Shown here in pieces: positions 42,448-51,423 of a stretch of 64,000 bases of DNA. Origin of the DNA: Chryseobacterium sp. OSA05B (GTDB taxonomy: Bacteria > Bacteroidota > Bacteroidia > Flavobacteriales > Weeksellaceae). The stretch spans positions 930,001 to 994,000 of the forward strand of contig NZ_JAHXYH010000002.1 of NCBI RefSeq assembly GCF_019970065.1. Reading direction: 5' to 3'. The notes below the pieces were generated by a model, which worked only from the letters and a program-made list of their open reading frames with translations, was not told the DNA's origin and searched no databases. The position numbers and the translations under genes were made by a program. Numbering within the stretch: position 1 is the first letter of the stretch; each line of letters starts with the position of its first letter.

Positions 42448-43293
42448 ATGTCAGCTTTAGAAAAATTCGGTGTTGAAATTTTCACTCAGCATAATATTTT
42501 CGAGAGAATTTCTGCGGATAAACCTTTCCGTCCGGAAAACCCTGCCTTTATTTTTATTAAATCAGGGACGATAAAGCTCCGTCAGCATTTCAGTGATCTG
42601 GAGCTTTCTGCCAATATGTTTATGGTTACCGACCCACAGACGATTTATGAGATGGTTTCCGTAAGCGGCGACTTCCAGTCCAGGATGGTTTCTTACAAAA
42701 GAGAATTTATTTCCGCTTTATCATTGAAATTCAATAGGTTAATTACATATCGTTATTTCCGCCAGCAGATGAACAAGGGAGTTCCTTTTCCCGAAAATGA
42801 AATGGAAGTGGTCTGGAAAAGCGTTAATTTTTTGAAATATATTTTAGATTCAGAAACCGAAATGCTGTATAAAAAGGAAATGGTAGAACATCTTTTCTCC
42901 GTTTTTTGTTATCAGATGGCCGGAATTATTTCTAAAGAGGATAATTATTCCATGAACCAGATGTCCAGACAGGAAGAGATCGTTTTTGTATTCCTCACGG
43001 ACCTTGCGGAACACCATCTGACAGAGAGAACGGTTGAGTTTTATGCGGAGCGGCAATCGATTACAACCAGACATCTTTCCTCGGTAGTAAAATCCATTAC
43101 AGGAAAGTCCGCCAGCCAGATCATTGCTTTGATTGTGATGAATGAAGCAAAAGTACTTTTAAACTCCTCCAATAAACCGGTTTCTGAGGTTTCATCTATC
43201 CTCGGTTTCAGTGATCAGTACGCGTTTTCCCACTTTTTCAAAAAACATCTGGAAGTAAGTCCCAGACAGTACAGACATCAGTTCGAAAACTAG
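42448..43293 (+). CDS. AraC family transcriptional regulator
   Basis: A 281-residue protein with an N-terminal cupin-like effector region (about 1-160) and two helix-turn-helix motifs in the last 100 residues (ERTVEFYAERQSITTRHLSSVVKSITGKSASQII and EVSSILGFSDQYAFSHFFKKHLEVSPRQYR). It is followed in the same direction by tolC-hlyD-MFS genes. Direct CATTTGA repeats in the intervening promoter suggest it activates them. Confidence 0.92.
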   Translation: MSALEKFGVEIFTQHNIFERISADKPFRPENPAFIFIKSGTIKLRQHFSDLELSANMFMVTDPQTIYEMVSVSGDFQSRMVSYKREFISALSLKFNRLITYRYFRQQMNKGVPFPENEMEVVWKSVNFLKYILDSETEMLYKKEMVEHLFSVFCYQMAGIISKEDNYSMNQMSRQEEIVFVFLTDLAEHHLTERTVEFYAERQSITTRHLSSVVKSITGKSASQIIALIVMNEAKVLLNSSNKPVSEVSSILGFSDQYAFSHFFKKHLEVSPRQYRHQFEN

Positions 43294-43300
43294 AATCTTA

Positions 43301-43362
43301 CATTTGAACATCTTTTTCCAGAATTCAAACATTTGATTGAATTTGTTGTCGCCGTAACTTTG
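43301..43362 (+). promoter_or_regulatory. Promoter and candidate AraC operator of the efflux operon
   Basis: TTTG at 43332-43335, a 19-nt spacer and TAACTTTG at 43355-43362 match the Bacteroidetes consensus exactly. CATTTGA occurs at 43301 and again at 43330, 29 bp apart, the second overlapping the -33 element, as expected of a direct-repeat AraC activator site. TTTGAA/TTCAAA also form an inverted pair. Confidence 0.6.
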
Positions 43363-43382
43363 TATCCGTAAAACAAGGTAAA

Positions 43383-44693
43383 ATGACAAACAACATAAAA
43401 ACAGCACTATCACTTGTGATAGCTCTATTCCCTGCGCTGTTTTTTTCTCAACAGATTAAACAGATGACCGCAGGTGAAGCCGCCGATCTGGCCGTGAAAA
43501 ACCATCAGCAGTTAAAAGTGGCTGCGCAGAATATTGACATTGCAAAACAGAATACAAATGTTGTAAAACTTCAGCAGCTTCCCAATATCACAGCTTCTAC
43601 CAGTCAGTTCTATTTAGGAGACGCGGTAGCTATCGATAAGGATTTTTCGAATTCAACCAACGTTCCGATGCCTCACTACGGAAGTTCTTATGCTGTACAG
43701 GCCACTCAATTGATCTTTAAAGGAGGTTTGGTAAGTAAATCCATTGAAATGGCAGGTCTACGAGAGCAGCTTTCTGAACTGGATCTGGAAAAAAATAAGC
43801 TTGATGTAAAATTTCTCGTGATTTCCAATTATCTGGACGTTTATAAAATGTTCAATCAGGAAACTGTTTTTGAAAATAACAAAAAACTGGCTCAGGAGCG
43901 TCTGAAAAATATTCAGAAGTTCTATCAACAAGGAATGGTAACACGTAATGAAGTTATCCGTGGAGAGCTGGCCATTAAAAACCTTGATCAGGGTATTCTG
44001 ACACTGACGAATAATAAAAAGATCCTCAATTACAATTTAAATATTGCCTTAGGACTTCCTTCCGAAACACAGATCGTTCCCGTTGAAAGTCTAACGGATA
44101 AAGAATCCGGAATCGGTATGGATTACTATATGGATCTGGCCCATGAAAGCAATCCTCAGCTGAAATCGGCAAAGAAAAACATTGATGTCGCCGATAAAAA
44201 TATTGAGATCATTAAAACAGATCAGATGCCAACATTATCAGGTTTCGGAGGTTATACCTTACAGCGTCCGATTACGAATAGAAATCCTGTTTTGGATATG
44301 TATTCAGGCGGATGGCAGGCAGGCGTTTCACTGAGCTATAATATTGATAATTTATATAAGACCAAAGAAAAAGTAAAGCTTGGTGAATTACAGAAAAATC
44401 AGGCAGGCGATGCGGTGACACTGGTTCAGCAGAATGTAGATATGGCAGTGAATGCAGCCTATGTAAAATACCAGGAATCGATCCAGCAGGCTGACATCCT
44501 GAATGATTCGAAAAGACTGGCGGAAGAAAACTACAAGATCACGGAAGCCAAATATTTAAACCAATTGGCGGTACAGGCTGAAATGATCGATGCACAGAAC
44601 CAGAAACTGCAGTCGGAGCTGGATTTTGCCAATGCAGAGATCAATGTGCTGTATCAATATTATAACCTGCTAAAGGCTGCAGGAACGCTCTAA
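43383..44693 (+). CDS. TolC family outer-membrane efflux protein
   Basis: A 436-residue protein with a signal peptide (ending FFSQQ) and two TolC-type helical repeats (AVKNHQQLKVAAQNIDIAKQNTNVVKLQQLP and AHESNPQLKSAKKNIDVADKNIEIIKTDQMP). It forms the outer-membrane/periplasmic duct of a tripartite pump with the two genes that follow. Confidence 0.92.
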   Translation: MTNNIKTALSLVIALFPALFFSQQIKQMTAGEAADLAVKNHQQLKVAAQNIDIAKQNTNVVKLQQLPNITASTSQFYLGDAVAIDKDFSNSTNVPMPHYGSSYAVQATQLIFKGGLVSKSIEMAGLREQLSELDLEKNKLDVKFLVISNYLDVYKMFNQETVFENNKKLAQERLKNIQKFYQQGMVTRNEVIRGELAIKNLDQGILTLTNNKKILNYNLNIALGLPSETQIVPVESLTDKESGIGMDYYMDLAHESNPQLKSAKKNIDVADKNIEIIKTDQMPTLSGFGGYTLQRPITNRNPVLDMYSGGWQAGVSLSYNIDNLYKTKEKVKLGELQKNQAGDAVTLVQQNVDMAVNAAYVKYQESIQQADILNDSKRLAEENYKITEAKYLNQLAVQAEMIDAQNQKLQSELDFANAEINVLYQYYNLLKAAGTL

Positions 44694-44716
44694 TTTTAAA
44701 ACTGAAAATCAAGATA

Positions 44717-45829
44717 ATGGAAAACAAGGAACAAACCACTCAAAATACTCAGGCCGCTCCGGCTCAGTCAGGGGCAGCCGTTAAAAAGAAACAGAATAAA
44801 AAAAATAAAATAAGAACCATCATTTCCAATACGGTTGTCTTTCTGGTCATTGGATTCGGGCTTTTCTGGCTGGTTCGTGAATATTTTCACATCGGAGACA
44901 AAACCTACACGGAAGCGGCTCAGGTAGAGGAATTCATTAACCCAATCAATACAAGGGTTTCGGCTTATATCAAAGACATCAAATTCATCGAACACCAGAA
45001 GGTTAAAAAAGGAGATACTCTGGTTATTCTGGATAAAAATGAAATATTAACCCAACTGGGTCAGGCTGAAGCTGCTTATCAGAATGCGATGGCACAGAGA
45101 TCGGCAACAAGTTCATCCGTTAATACCGTTTCCAATAACGTAAGTGTGATGGAATCCAATATTGCAGGAGCAAAAGCCAGACTTTGGAACGCTGAGCAGA
45201 ATTTAAACCGATATAAAAACCTTCTCGCTGCAGAAGCGGTGACCAGACAGCAATATGATCAGATCAAAACTGAATATGATGCTCAGAAAGCGGCGTATGA
45301 GACTCTGGTGAATCAGAAGCAGTCAGCTAATCTTTCTACCACTGAGGTGAAAAGCAAATTAGGCATTAATGATGCTGAGATTAAAAGAACGAAAGCAGCA
45401 CTGGATATGGCAAAAATCAATCTTTCCTATACTGTAATTACGGCACCTTACGATGGAATCATGGGGCGTAGAACGATCTCCGAAGGACAATTGATCCAGC
45501 CGGGACAACAGGTGGCAACCATTGTTCTGAATGGTCAGAAATGGGTAACCGCTAATTTCCTGGAAAGACAGATGCCGAATATTAAGATCGGTCAAAAAAT
45601 GACGATGACAGCCGATGCTTTGGGAGGAAAGACATTTGAAGGGGTAGTCACTGCTATTTCTGCAGCGACAGGTTCAAGATATTCAAGCGTGCCTACAGAC
45701 AACTCCACAGGTAACTTTATCAAAGTACAGCAGAGAATCCCTGTAAGAATAGAATTCAGTACTTCCAATAAAAAAGAAGATCTGGAAAAACTGAGCGCGG
45801 GGATGAATATGAATGTGAATATTAATTAA
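44717..45829 (+). CDS. HlyD/EmrA family membrane fusion protein
   Basis: A 370-residue periplasmic adaptor. One membrane helix lies at about 35-57 after a basic, Gln-rich start. Then come the lipoyl half-motif KKGDTLVILDKNEI near 96-109, a long coiled-coil hairpin (about 115-225), the second lipoyl half YTVITAPYDGIMGRRTISEGQLIQPGQQV near 237-265 and the beta-barrel region. It is of the EmrA kind that pairs with DHA2-type MFS pumps. It lies 24 nt after tolC; the partner MFS gene follows across repeat copy G. Confidence 0.92.
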   Translation: MENKEQTTQNTQAAPAQSGAAVKKKQNKKNKIRTIISNTVVFLVIGFGLFWLVREYFHIGDKTYTEAAQVEEFINPINTRVSAYIKDIKFIEHQKVKKGDTLVILDKNEILTQLGQAEAAYQNAMAQRSATSSSVNTVSNNVSVMESNIAGAKARLWNAEQNLNRYKNLLAAEAVTRQQYDQIKTEYDAQKAAYETLVNQKQSANLSTTEVKSKLGINDAEIKRTKAALDMAKINLSYTVITAPYDGIMGRRTISEGQLIQPGQQVATIVLNGQKWVTANFLERQMPNIKIGQKMTMTADALGGKTFEGVVTAISAATGSRYSSVPTDNSTGNFIKVQQRIPVRIEFSTSNKKEDLEKLSAGMNMNVNIN

Positions 45830-45831
45830 GA

Positions 45832-46035
45832 CTGAGAGACATCAGATGTCAGATTTCAAACACTTTGGGGTGAAGATTTGAAGACAATTAATATATGTTG
45901 TCTGGCGTCTGACAAAATAAAATAAGCTAAGCAAAATTAAGACTAATAGATATCAGATCTCAGGCTTTTAGCTGAAGGAGGAATTGAGAGGAATAATAAA
46001 GTCTGTTATCTGAAATCTGACATCTAGTATCTAAA
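45832..46035 (+). repeat. Heptad repeat element, copy G (rearranged)
   Basis: Fills the HlyD-MFS gap. ATCAGAT, GTCAGAT, TTCAAAC units start at about 45840. A second forward patch lies near 45950 (ATCAGAT, CTCAGGC), and an inverted patch near 46000-46030 (TCTGAAA, TCTGACA, TCTAGTA). The forward and inverted patches can pair to make a long imperfect hairpin inside the operon transcript. Confidence 0.8.
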
Positions 46036-46040
46036 AAAAA

Positions 46041-47633
46041 ATGTACAACAAAGGATTATATAACGACTGGGTACCAAAACCCGTACAGCTGCTGCTCATC
46101 GTGCTGCTACTGGCAGTGGTGATGCCGCTCGGTGGGGTATATACCGGAAACATCAGTTATCTGGTGAGCGGTACCGGGGCGATGACAGAATATTTTATGT
46201 GGGCGAACTACGCGACCACAATCGGAATGGGTGCGTGTATGCCTATCGTGATCAGACTGAAGATGAGATTTAAGGTCAGGGATAAAATGGCGGTGCTTCT
46301 CGTACTTTTGGGGGTGTTGAGCTATATTAATGCTACAACGATGCAGCCGATGATCTTTGTATTTACTGCTCTGGGAATCGGATTTTTGAAGATGATGGTG
46401 ACCATTGAGTTGTTTCTTCCGTTAATGGTGATGGTTGGAAACAGAGGGATGTTTTACGGACTGTTTTACACCTTTGTTCTGGCGATGAATCAGGTGGCGG
46501 CTTATTATGCGGCGGTAGTTTCCATTAATTACAACTGGCAGCATTTTTATGTGATTGCAGCGGTGTTATGTTTTATGCTGGCCCTGATTCACTGGGTTTT
46601 TATGCATAATAAATATTTTGCATTAAAAGTTCCGTTGCACTACATTGACTGGATGAGCATTCTGCTGTTCGTTTCTACGTTTATGTTTTCTGCCTATGTC
46701 TTTTCTTTCGGAAAACAGCAGGATTGGTGGAATTCGAAACATATTATGAATGCAAGTATTGCTGCTTTTGTAAGCTTTGCTTTGCTGGTGGTTCGTCAGT
46801 TTACTTTAAAAAGACCTTATTTATCATTCAAAATTTTCAAAAAAAATAATGTGCAGCATGGCCTGTTTATGCTGTTGTGGCTGGGAATGTTCTTAGGAAC
46901 GACTTCGCTTCAGAATACCTTTGCGGTTGGAGTTCTCGGATATGATCAGCAGACAAATGCAGGACTGAATCTGCTCATGGTTCCCGGAATTATCCTGGCA
47001 GGAGTGATTGCCGTATTCTGGTTTAAAAAAGAAATACCATTGAAAATGTACATCTTCTCAGGGTTTTCGGCGATGATGGGGTATGCATTGATCATGTACT
47101 TTTCGATGGTTTTAGAATTCAATTATGAAAACTGGTACCTGCCAATGTTTTTAAAAGGATTCGGAATGTGTTCGCTGTTTATTTCAGTATGGTTCTATAC
47201 TCTGGATAAACTTGAAATGGATGATATGCTGGCGGCAATCGGGCTGGTTTTGGTATGGAGAACGTTTCTGGCAGTAGGATTCTTTTCAGCACTGTACTCA
47301 TGGTTTCAATACCGTTTTCAGATTACAGCGGTAGGAGATCTTGCGGTGTATATCGACGGAATGACAGTGACTCCACAAACTTTGGCGGCTAATATGAAAA
47401 CACTTCAGCTAAATGCCATCATTGTATCCGGTAAAAAGATCTTCGGATACATTATTCTGGTAGGTTTTGGAGTACTCTTTTATGTGATGACACATCATTT
47501 CGGAAAAGAAAGATTCCAGTATTTAAGATTCATCAGAGTATTGGGCGGTAAATCTGTCATTGCGAGAAGAAGGCTCCGTGAGCGGAAACAGTTATTAGAA
47601 GAAATAAAAGACGCAGCAGGGCCTGCGGTTTAA
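46041..47633 (+). CDS. MFS transporter, DHA2/EmrB-like
   Basis: A 530-residue protein with about 14 membrane segments, e.g. PVQLLLIVLLLAVVMPLGGVYTG near 14-36 and WLGMFLGTTSLQNTFAVGVLGY near 286-307, and an amphipathic basic C-terminus. Together with the adaptor and TolC it should form an EmrAB-TolC-like pump. Substrate unknown; a self-made small molecule such as a siderophore is one possibility given the genes that follow. Confidence 0.9.
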   Translation: MYNKGLYNDWVPKPVQLLLIVLLLAVVMPLGGVYTGNISYLVSGTGAMTEYFMWANYATTIGMGACMPIVIRLKMRFKVRDKMAVLLVLLGVLSYINATTMQPMIFVFTALGIGFLKMMVTIELFLPLMVMVGNRGMFYGLFYTFVLAMNQVAAYYAAVVSINYNWQHFYVIAAVLCFMLALIHWVFMHNKYFALKVPLHYIDWMSILLFVSTFMFSAYVFSFGKQQDWWNSKHIMNASIAAFVSFALLVVRQFTLKRPYLSFKIFKKNNVQHGLFMLLWLGMFLGTTSLQNTFAVGVLGYDQQTNAGLNLLMVPGIILAGVIAVFWFKKEIPLKMYIFSGFSAMMGYALIMYFSMVLEFNYENWYLPMFLKGFGMCSLFISVWFYTLDKLEMDDMLAAIGLVLVWRTFLAVGFFSALYSWFQYRFQITAVGDLAVYIDGMTVTPQTLAANMKTLQLNAIIVSGKKIFGYIILVGFGVLFYVMTHHFGKERFQYLRFIRVLGGKSVIARRRLRERKQLLEEIKDAAGPAV

Positions 47634-47653
47634 AGATACCTTGTTTTTCATGA

Positions 47654-47696
47654 GTAAGATCCTTGGCTTTGCGAAGTCCGGGATCTTACGTTTTTA
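47654..47696 (+). terminator. Terminator of the efflux operon
   Basis: GTAAGATCC/GGATCTTAC stem with an 18-nt loop and a T-rich tail, 20 nt after the MFS stop. Confidence 0.78.
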
Positions 47697-47752
47697 TGAC
47701 TACAGATAAAATATACCTTTTTAGCCTGAGTTCGGGTTCAGTAAAGTGGGTA

Positions 47753-47790
47753 ATGAGTTTTAAATGATGAGTTATTAGTTAAGAGGTGTG
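47753..47790 (+). repeat. Heptad repeat fragment
   Basis: Heptads GAGTTTT, AAATGAT, GAGTTAT, TAGTTAA in register. 47753-47775 is an exact inverted copy of 20656-20678. Confidence 0.75.
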
Positions 47791-47842
47791 GAATTTGGGA
47801 TTTGAAAATATATGGGATCACCTGTAAAACTTAGGGGAAATA

Positions 47843-48033
47843 AAAGCTTTTTTAACGCAAAGCTTCATTTTATTAACGTTCAGTTTTGAGGAAAGCAAAG
47901 AGTCTGACTGCGTCACTGATGAAGCTATTGGCATAAAACATCTGCTTAATCGAATCGATCTCTGATCGATTCCGTCTTTCCAACCTTTAAACTATGCATA
48001 ATTACTGTAAACCTTTGCGTTAAAACAAGGCTT
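47843..48033. mobile_element. MITE-like element
   Basis: TTTAACGCAAAG at 47851-47862 and CTTTGCGTTAAA at 48013-48024 are perfect 12-bp terminal inverted repeats around about 150 bp of non-coding DNA that carries its own short palindromes (CGAATCGAT...ATCGATTC near 47950-47969). No transposase is encoded. The remaining parts of the 47697-48279 gap are AT-rich with no gene. Confidence 0.6.
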
Positions 48034-48279
48034 ATTTCCCTCCCAAGTTTTGAAATTGATAGATTGTATAGATGTAAAAGGCAGTTGCTCGTTTGAACTA
48101 CGAAACCATCATACAGAAACTTTATGGTACTAAGATGTATACTTTGATCATCCTTAAATTAATATAAAAACAAATGTCTTATCCCGGATTCAGGCCTTTT
48201 TTAATGGAATATGAATAATTTCATACCCTGTTGTTTTTATTTAGAAACAATAAAAATTAAATTTGGAGGTTTATAAAAC

Positions 48280-50502
48280 TTGAGTAGAAGAATGAAAAAG
48301 CAGTATGCATTCATAGGTCTGTTAGCTTCGGGAATAGTATTTTCTCAGACAGCAAATGATTCTATAGCCTCTAAAGGTATTGATGATGTGGTGATCGTGG
48401 CATCTAGAAAACCTACAAAGATCTCGGATATCCCGGGAACAGTTTGGGTGGTTCAGAAAGAAAAAATCCAGGAACAGGCCAAAAGCGGAGTTCCTATCAA
48501 AGAAATGCTGGCAATCCTCATCCCGAGTATGGATATCGGCCCGCAGGGAAGAACCAACTACGGACAGAACATGAGAGGCCGTTCAGCATTGGTGATGATA
48601 GACGGTGTTTCGCTGAACAGTATCCGTGCCATCAGCCGTCAGCTGGACGCTATTGATCCTTTTAATATCGAAAGAATTGAAGTGCTTTCCGGAGCCAGTT
48701 CTATTTACGGAGGGAATGCAACCGGCGGTATCATTAATATCATCACGAAAACACCTCCTAAAAACGGAATCAGCGGAGAAACGGAATTGGGCGCAAGAAG
48801 CGGATTTATGGGTAAAGATGATCACGATTTCCGTGCGGCCCAGGCTATTGCAGTGAAAGGTGAAAAGTTTTTTGGGAGGTTAGGCATTGCTTATCAACAG
48901 AATGGCGGTGTTTATGGAGCTGATGAAAAACAGGTTTTAACGGATATTACCCAAACCGACCTTCAGTACAACCAGTCTATTGATGTATTGGCTACAGGAG
49001 GTTATAAATTTAACAATAAGCATAAAATTACCGCATCCCTTCAGTACTACAATTCTAAGTTTAATGGAGACAGAAGTCTTTATTTAGGCCAGAATTTAAG
49101 TGCTTTTACAACAAAGAATGCAGGACTTCTAGAAATGCGTGACGGTTTTTCATCCGATAAAAATGTAGGAACAGAACGTTTCATGGGAACTGTGGCCTAT
49201 AACGGAAATAATATTTTAGGCGGTCAGGATCTGTACGTGCAGTTGGCTGCGAGAGGAGAGAAGTTGGGATTTTATCCTTTCCCCGGAAATGTTAATTTAA
49301 ATAACGTAAACACGGCATATATGTCTTCTTCACAGCAGGATACCTATTATTCGGGGGTAAAAGCATTATTGTCGAAATCATGGAAAAGCCTCAATGTGAC
49401 GTATGGAGTAGATATTGATCTTGAGAAATTTGAAGGAACCCAGTCGGTATATGATATTGCAAAAACCATGTCAAGCGGTGGCTTGGTCAACGAAACCAAA
49501 TACAGCCTGGGAAGATATCCGACCAACCACTCCCAGAGTTACGCCGGATATGTTCAGGCTAAATATGACATCTTACCTAAACTTCAGGTGAATGGAGGAG
49601 TTCGTTATCAGAATATCAATGTAAAAGTAGATGATTTTGTAGGTTCAGTGCAGCAGACTCAGGTGGCTATGGGATACGGAGCTTCAGCTTCAGCTATTCC
49701 GGGTGGAGAAAGTTCATACAATGTGACACTGGCGAATGCCGGTTTGTTGTATAAATTCAATGAACAGCATCAGGCCTGGGGAACTTTTTCCCAGGGGGTA
49801 AGTTTAGCAGATCCCTCGAAATATTATGGAATAGGAAACTATGTCCTAAAAGGAACCAACTGGGATGTGACATCAAGCATTAATGTAAAACAACAGCCGC
49901 TTCAGGCTATCAAAACCAACCAGTTTGAAGTAGGGTACCGTATCAACAAAGATGGATTGAGAGGTCAGATCGCAGGTTTCCTAAGCAATTCGGATAAAAC
50001 GGTTACCGTTGACAAAAAGACATTCCAGATTCTTGTGAATGACCTTAAGCTGAGAAATATGGGGATAGAAGCTGAGGTTTCTTACTCCATGAGCAATGGG
50101 GTTTATTTCGGAGCCAGCGGACTTTTGATCAAATCGGAAGTTGAGAATAATGGCGAATGGAAGAAGCAGGAAATTTATAACGCTTCCCCTTCAAAACTGG
50201 TGACTTACATCGGATATAATGTTAAAAGCTGGTCATTCAGGTTCCAGTCTTTACAGAATTTCAAACTGACGGACGATCTTAAGAATGAAATCGACGGTTA
50301 CAATACTTCGGATTTAATGGTAGGATACCGTTTCGACTGGGGTAAATTCAATCTGGGAATTCAGAATATTTTCAATACCGATTATCAGACCATCTGGAGC
50401 AAGCGTTCCCAGGTTTTATATTCTACCTACGGACTTCCTGAACTGTTCAATTACAAAGGAAGAGGGAGAACGTTTAACCTGTCTTATACCTTTGATTTCT
50501 AA
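48280..50502 (+). CDS. TonB-dependent siderophore-type receptor
   Basis: A 740-residue outer-membrane receptor. Signal peptide to about 26, then the TonB-box-like DDVVIVASRKPTKISDIPGTVWVV, plug domain (GRTNYGQNMRGRSALVMIDGVSL near 88-110, IEVLSGASSIYGGNATGGIINIITK near 130-154) and a 22-strand-type barrel ending in GRGRTFNLSYTFDF. The start is TTG at 48280 with a GGAGG 10 nt upstream, rare here; an ATG at 48292 is the alternative. A TonB receptor followed by a siderophore-interacting protein suggests ferric-siderophore import. Confidence 0.9.
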   Translation: MSRRMKKQYAFIGLLASGIVFSQTANDSIASKGIDDVVIVASRKPTKISDIPGTVWVVQKEKIQEQAKSGVPIKEMLAILIPSMDIGPQGRTNYGQNMRGRSALVMIDGVSLNSIRAISRQLDAIDPFNIERIEVLSGASSIYGGNATGGIINIITKTPPKNGISGETELGARSGFMGKDDHDFRAAQAIAVKGEKFFGRLGIAYQQNGGVYGADEKQVLTDITQTDLQYNQSIDVLATGGYKFNNKHKITASLQYYNSKFNGDRSLYLGQNLSAFTTKNAGLLEMRDGFSSDKNVGTERFMGTVAYNGNNILGGQDLYVQLAARGEKLGFYPFPGNVNLNNVNTAYMSSSQQDTYYSGVKALLSKSWKSLNVTYGVDIDLEKFEGTQSVYDIAKTMSSGGLVNETKYSLGRYPTNHSQSYAGYVQAKYDILPKLQVNGGVRYQNINVKVDDFVGSVQQTQVAMGYGASASAIPGGESSYNVTLANAGLLYKFNEQHQAWGTFSQGVSLADPSKYYGIGNYVLKGTNWDVTSSINVKQQPLQAIKTNQFEVGYRINKDGLRGQIAGFLSNSDKTVTVDKKTFQILVNDLKLRNMGIEAEVSYSMSNGVYFGASGLLIKSEVENNGEWKKQEIYNASPSKLVTYIGYNVKSWSFRFQSLQNFKLTDDLKNEIDGYNTSDLMVGYRFDWGKFNLGIQNIFNTDYQTIWSKRSQVLYSTYGLPELFNYKGRGRTFNLSYTFDF

Positions 50503-50554
50503 AAATTTAAATCGAGCCGTTTAGCCTTGATTTAAATACATCATATAATAACAG

Positions 50555-50591
50555 ATCCGGCTTCTCATCATCAACGGAAGCCGGATTTTAA
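50555..50591 (+). terminator. Terminator after the TonB receptor
   Basis: ATCCGGCTTC/GAAGCCGGAT stem plus T run, directly upstream of the next gene; expression of the latter would need read-through or its own promoter. Confidence 0.88.
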
Positions 50592-50607
50592 CTTTAAAAA
50601 TTCAGTT

Positions 50608-51420
50608 ATGGCTAAAATTCAAACAGGCCGCATCGTTGCGGAAATGACGAGAAAGGAGTATATCACTGATCATTATATCAGAGTCTATCTGTATTCTCCG
50701 GAAGCTCATTTGTTTAAAAATACCACCATTGGTGACAATAACAAGATCGCTGTACCTCCTGCAGGTATGGATGAAATTCATTTTCCGACACTGGATGAAA
50801 ACCGCCAATGGGTGTATCCTCCAAAGGAAGTGGCGCCTGCTGTAAGAACCTACACCCACAAAGGAATTGATCTTGAGAAAAACGAACTGATCATTGATTT
50901 TGTAGACCATGGCGACGGAGGTCCTGCTTCAAAATGGGCCCGTGAATCCGAAGCCGGTGCAAAACTGGGCATCATGATGAGGACTGAAGCAAAAGAGATG
51001 TATCCGGACGTTAAATGGTACCTGTTTGTTGGAGATGCTACTGCCATTCCTGTTCTGAGCGCGATGCTGGAAACCTTGCCCGAAACAGCAAAAGGAGTCT
51101 GCATCATTGAAGTTCACGGAAAAGAAGATGAACAGAACCTTGAAACCAAAGCTGATATTGAATTTAAATGGCTTCATAACGCCACTCCGCACATCAGCAG
51201 TGAAATGGCGGATACCGTAAAAAAAATCACCCTTCCTGAAACTACAAAATTCGGATATGTGGCCGCAGAATTTTCAAGCGTTAAAGAAATCCGTACCTAT
51301 CTCAGAAAAGAAAAAAACTGGACTGCACAGGAACTTAATGCCTATTCCTACTGGAAAGCAGGTGTAGCGGAAAATGAATCGGAGAAAGATAGACATAAGG
51401 AGAAGGATTCGATGGGGTAG
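50608..51420 (+). CDS. Siderophore-interacting protein (FAD ferric-siderophore reductase)
   Basis: A 270-residue ViuB/YqjH-type flavoprotein. FAD-binding RTYTHKGID near 81-89 and IDFVDHGDGGPASKWARESEAGAKLGIM near 97-124, then an NADPH-type domain with WYLFVGDATAIPVLSAMLETLP near 137-158. It should reduce ferric siderophore in the cytoplasm and release iron. Its 3' end meets repeat copy H. Confidence 0.9.
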   Translation: MAKIQTGRIVAEMTRKEYITDHYIRVYLYSPEAHLFKNTTIGDNNKIAVPPAGMDEIHFPTLDENRQWVYPPKEVAPAVRTYTHKGIDLEKNELIIDFVDHGDGGPASKWARESEAGAKLGIMMRTEAKEMYPDVKWYLFVGDATAIPVLSAMLETLPETAKGVCIIEVHGKEDEQNLETKADIEFKWLHNATPHISSEMADTVKKITLPETTKFGYVAAEFSSVKEIRTYLRKEKNWTAQELNAYSYWKAGVAENESEKDRHKEKDSMG

Positions 51421-51423
51421 GTG

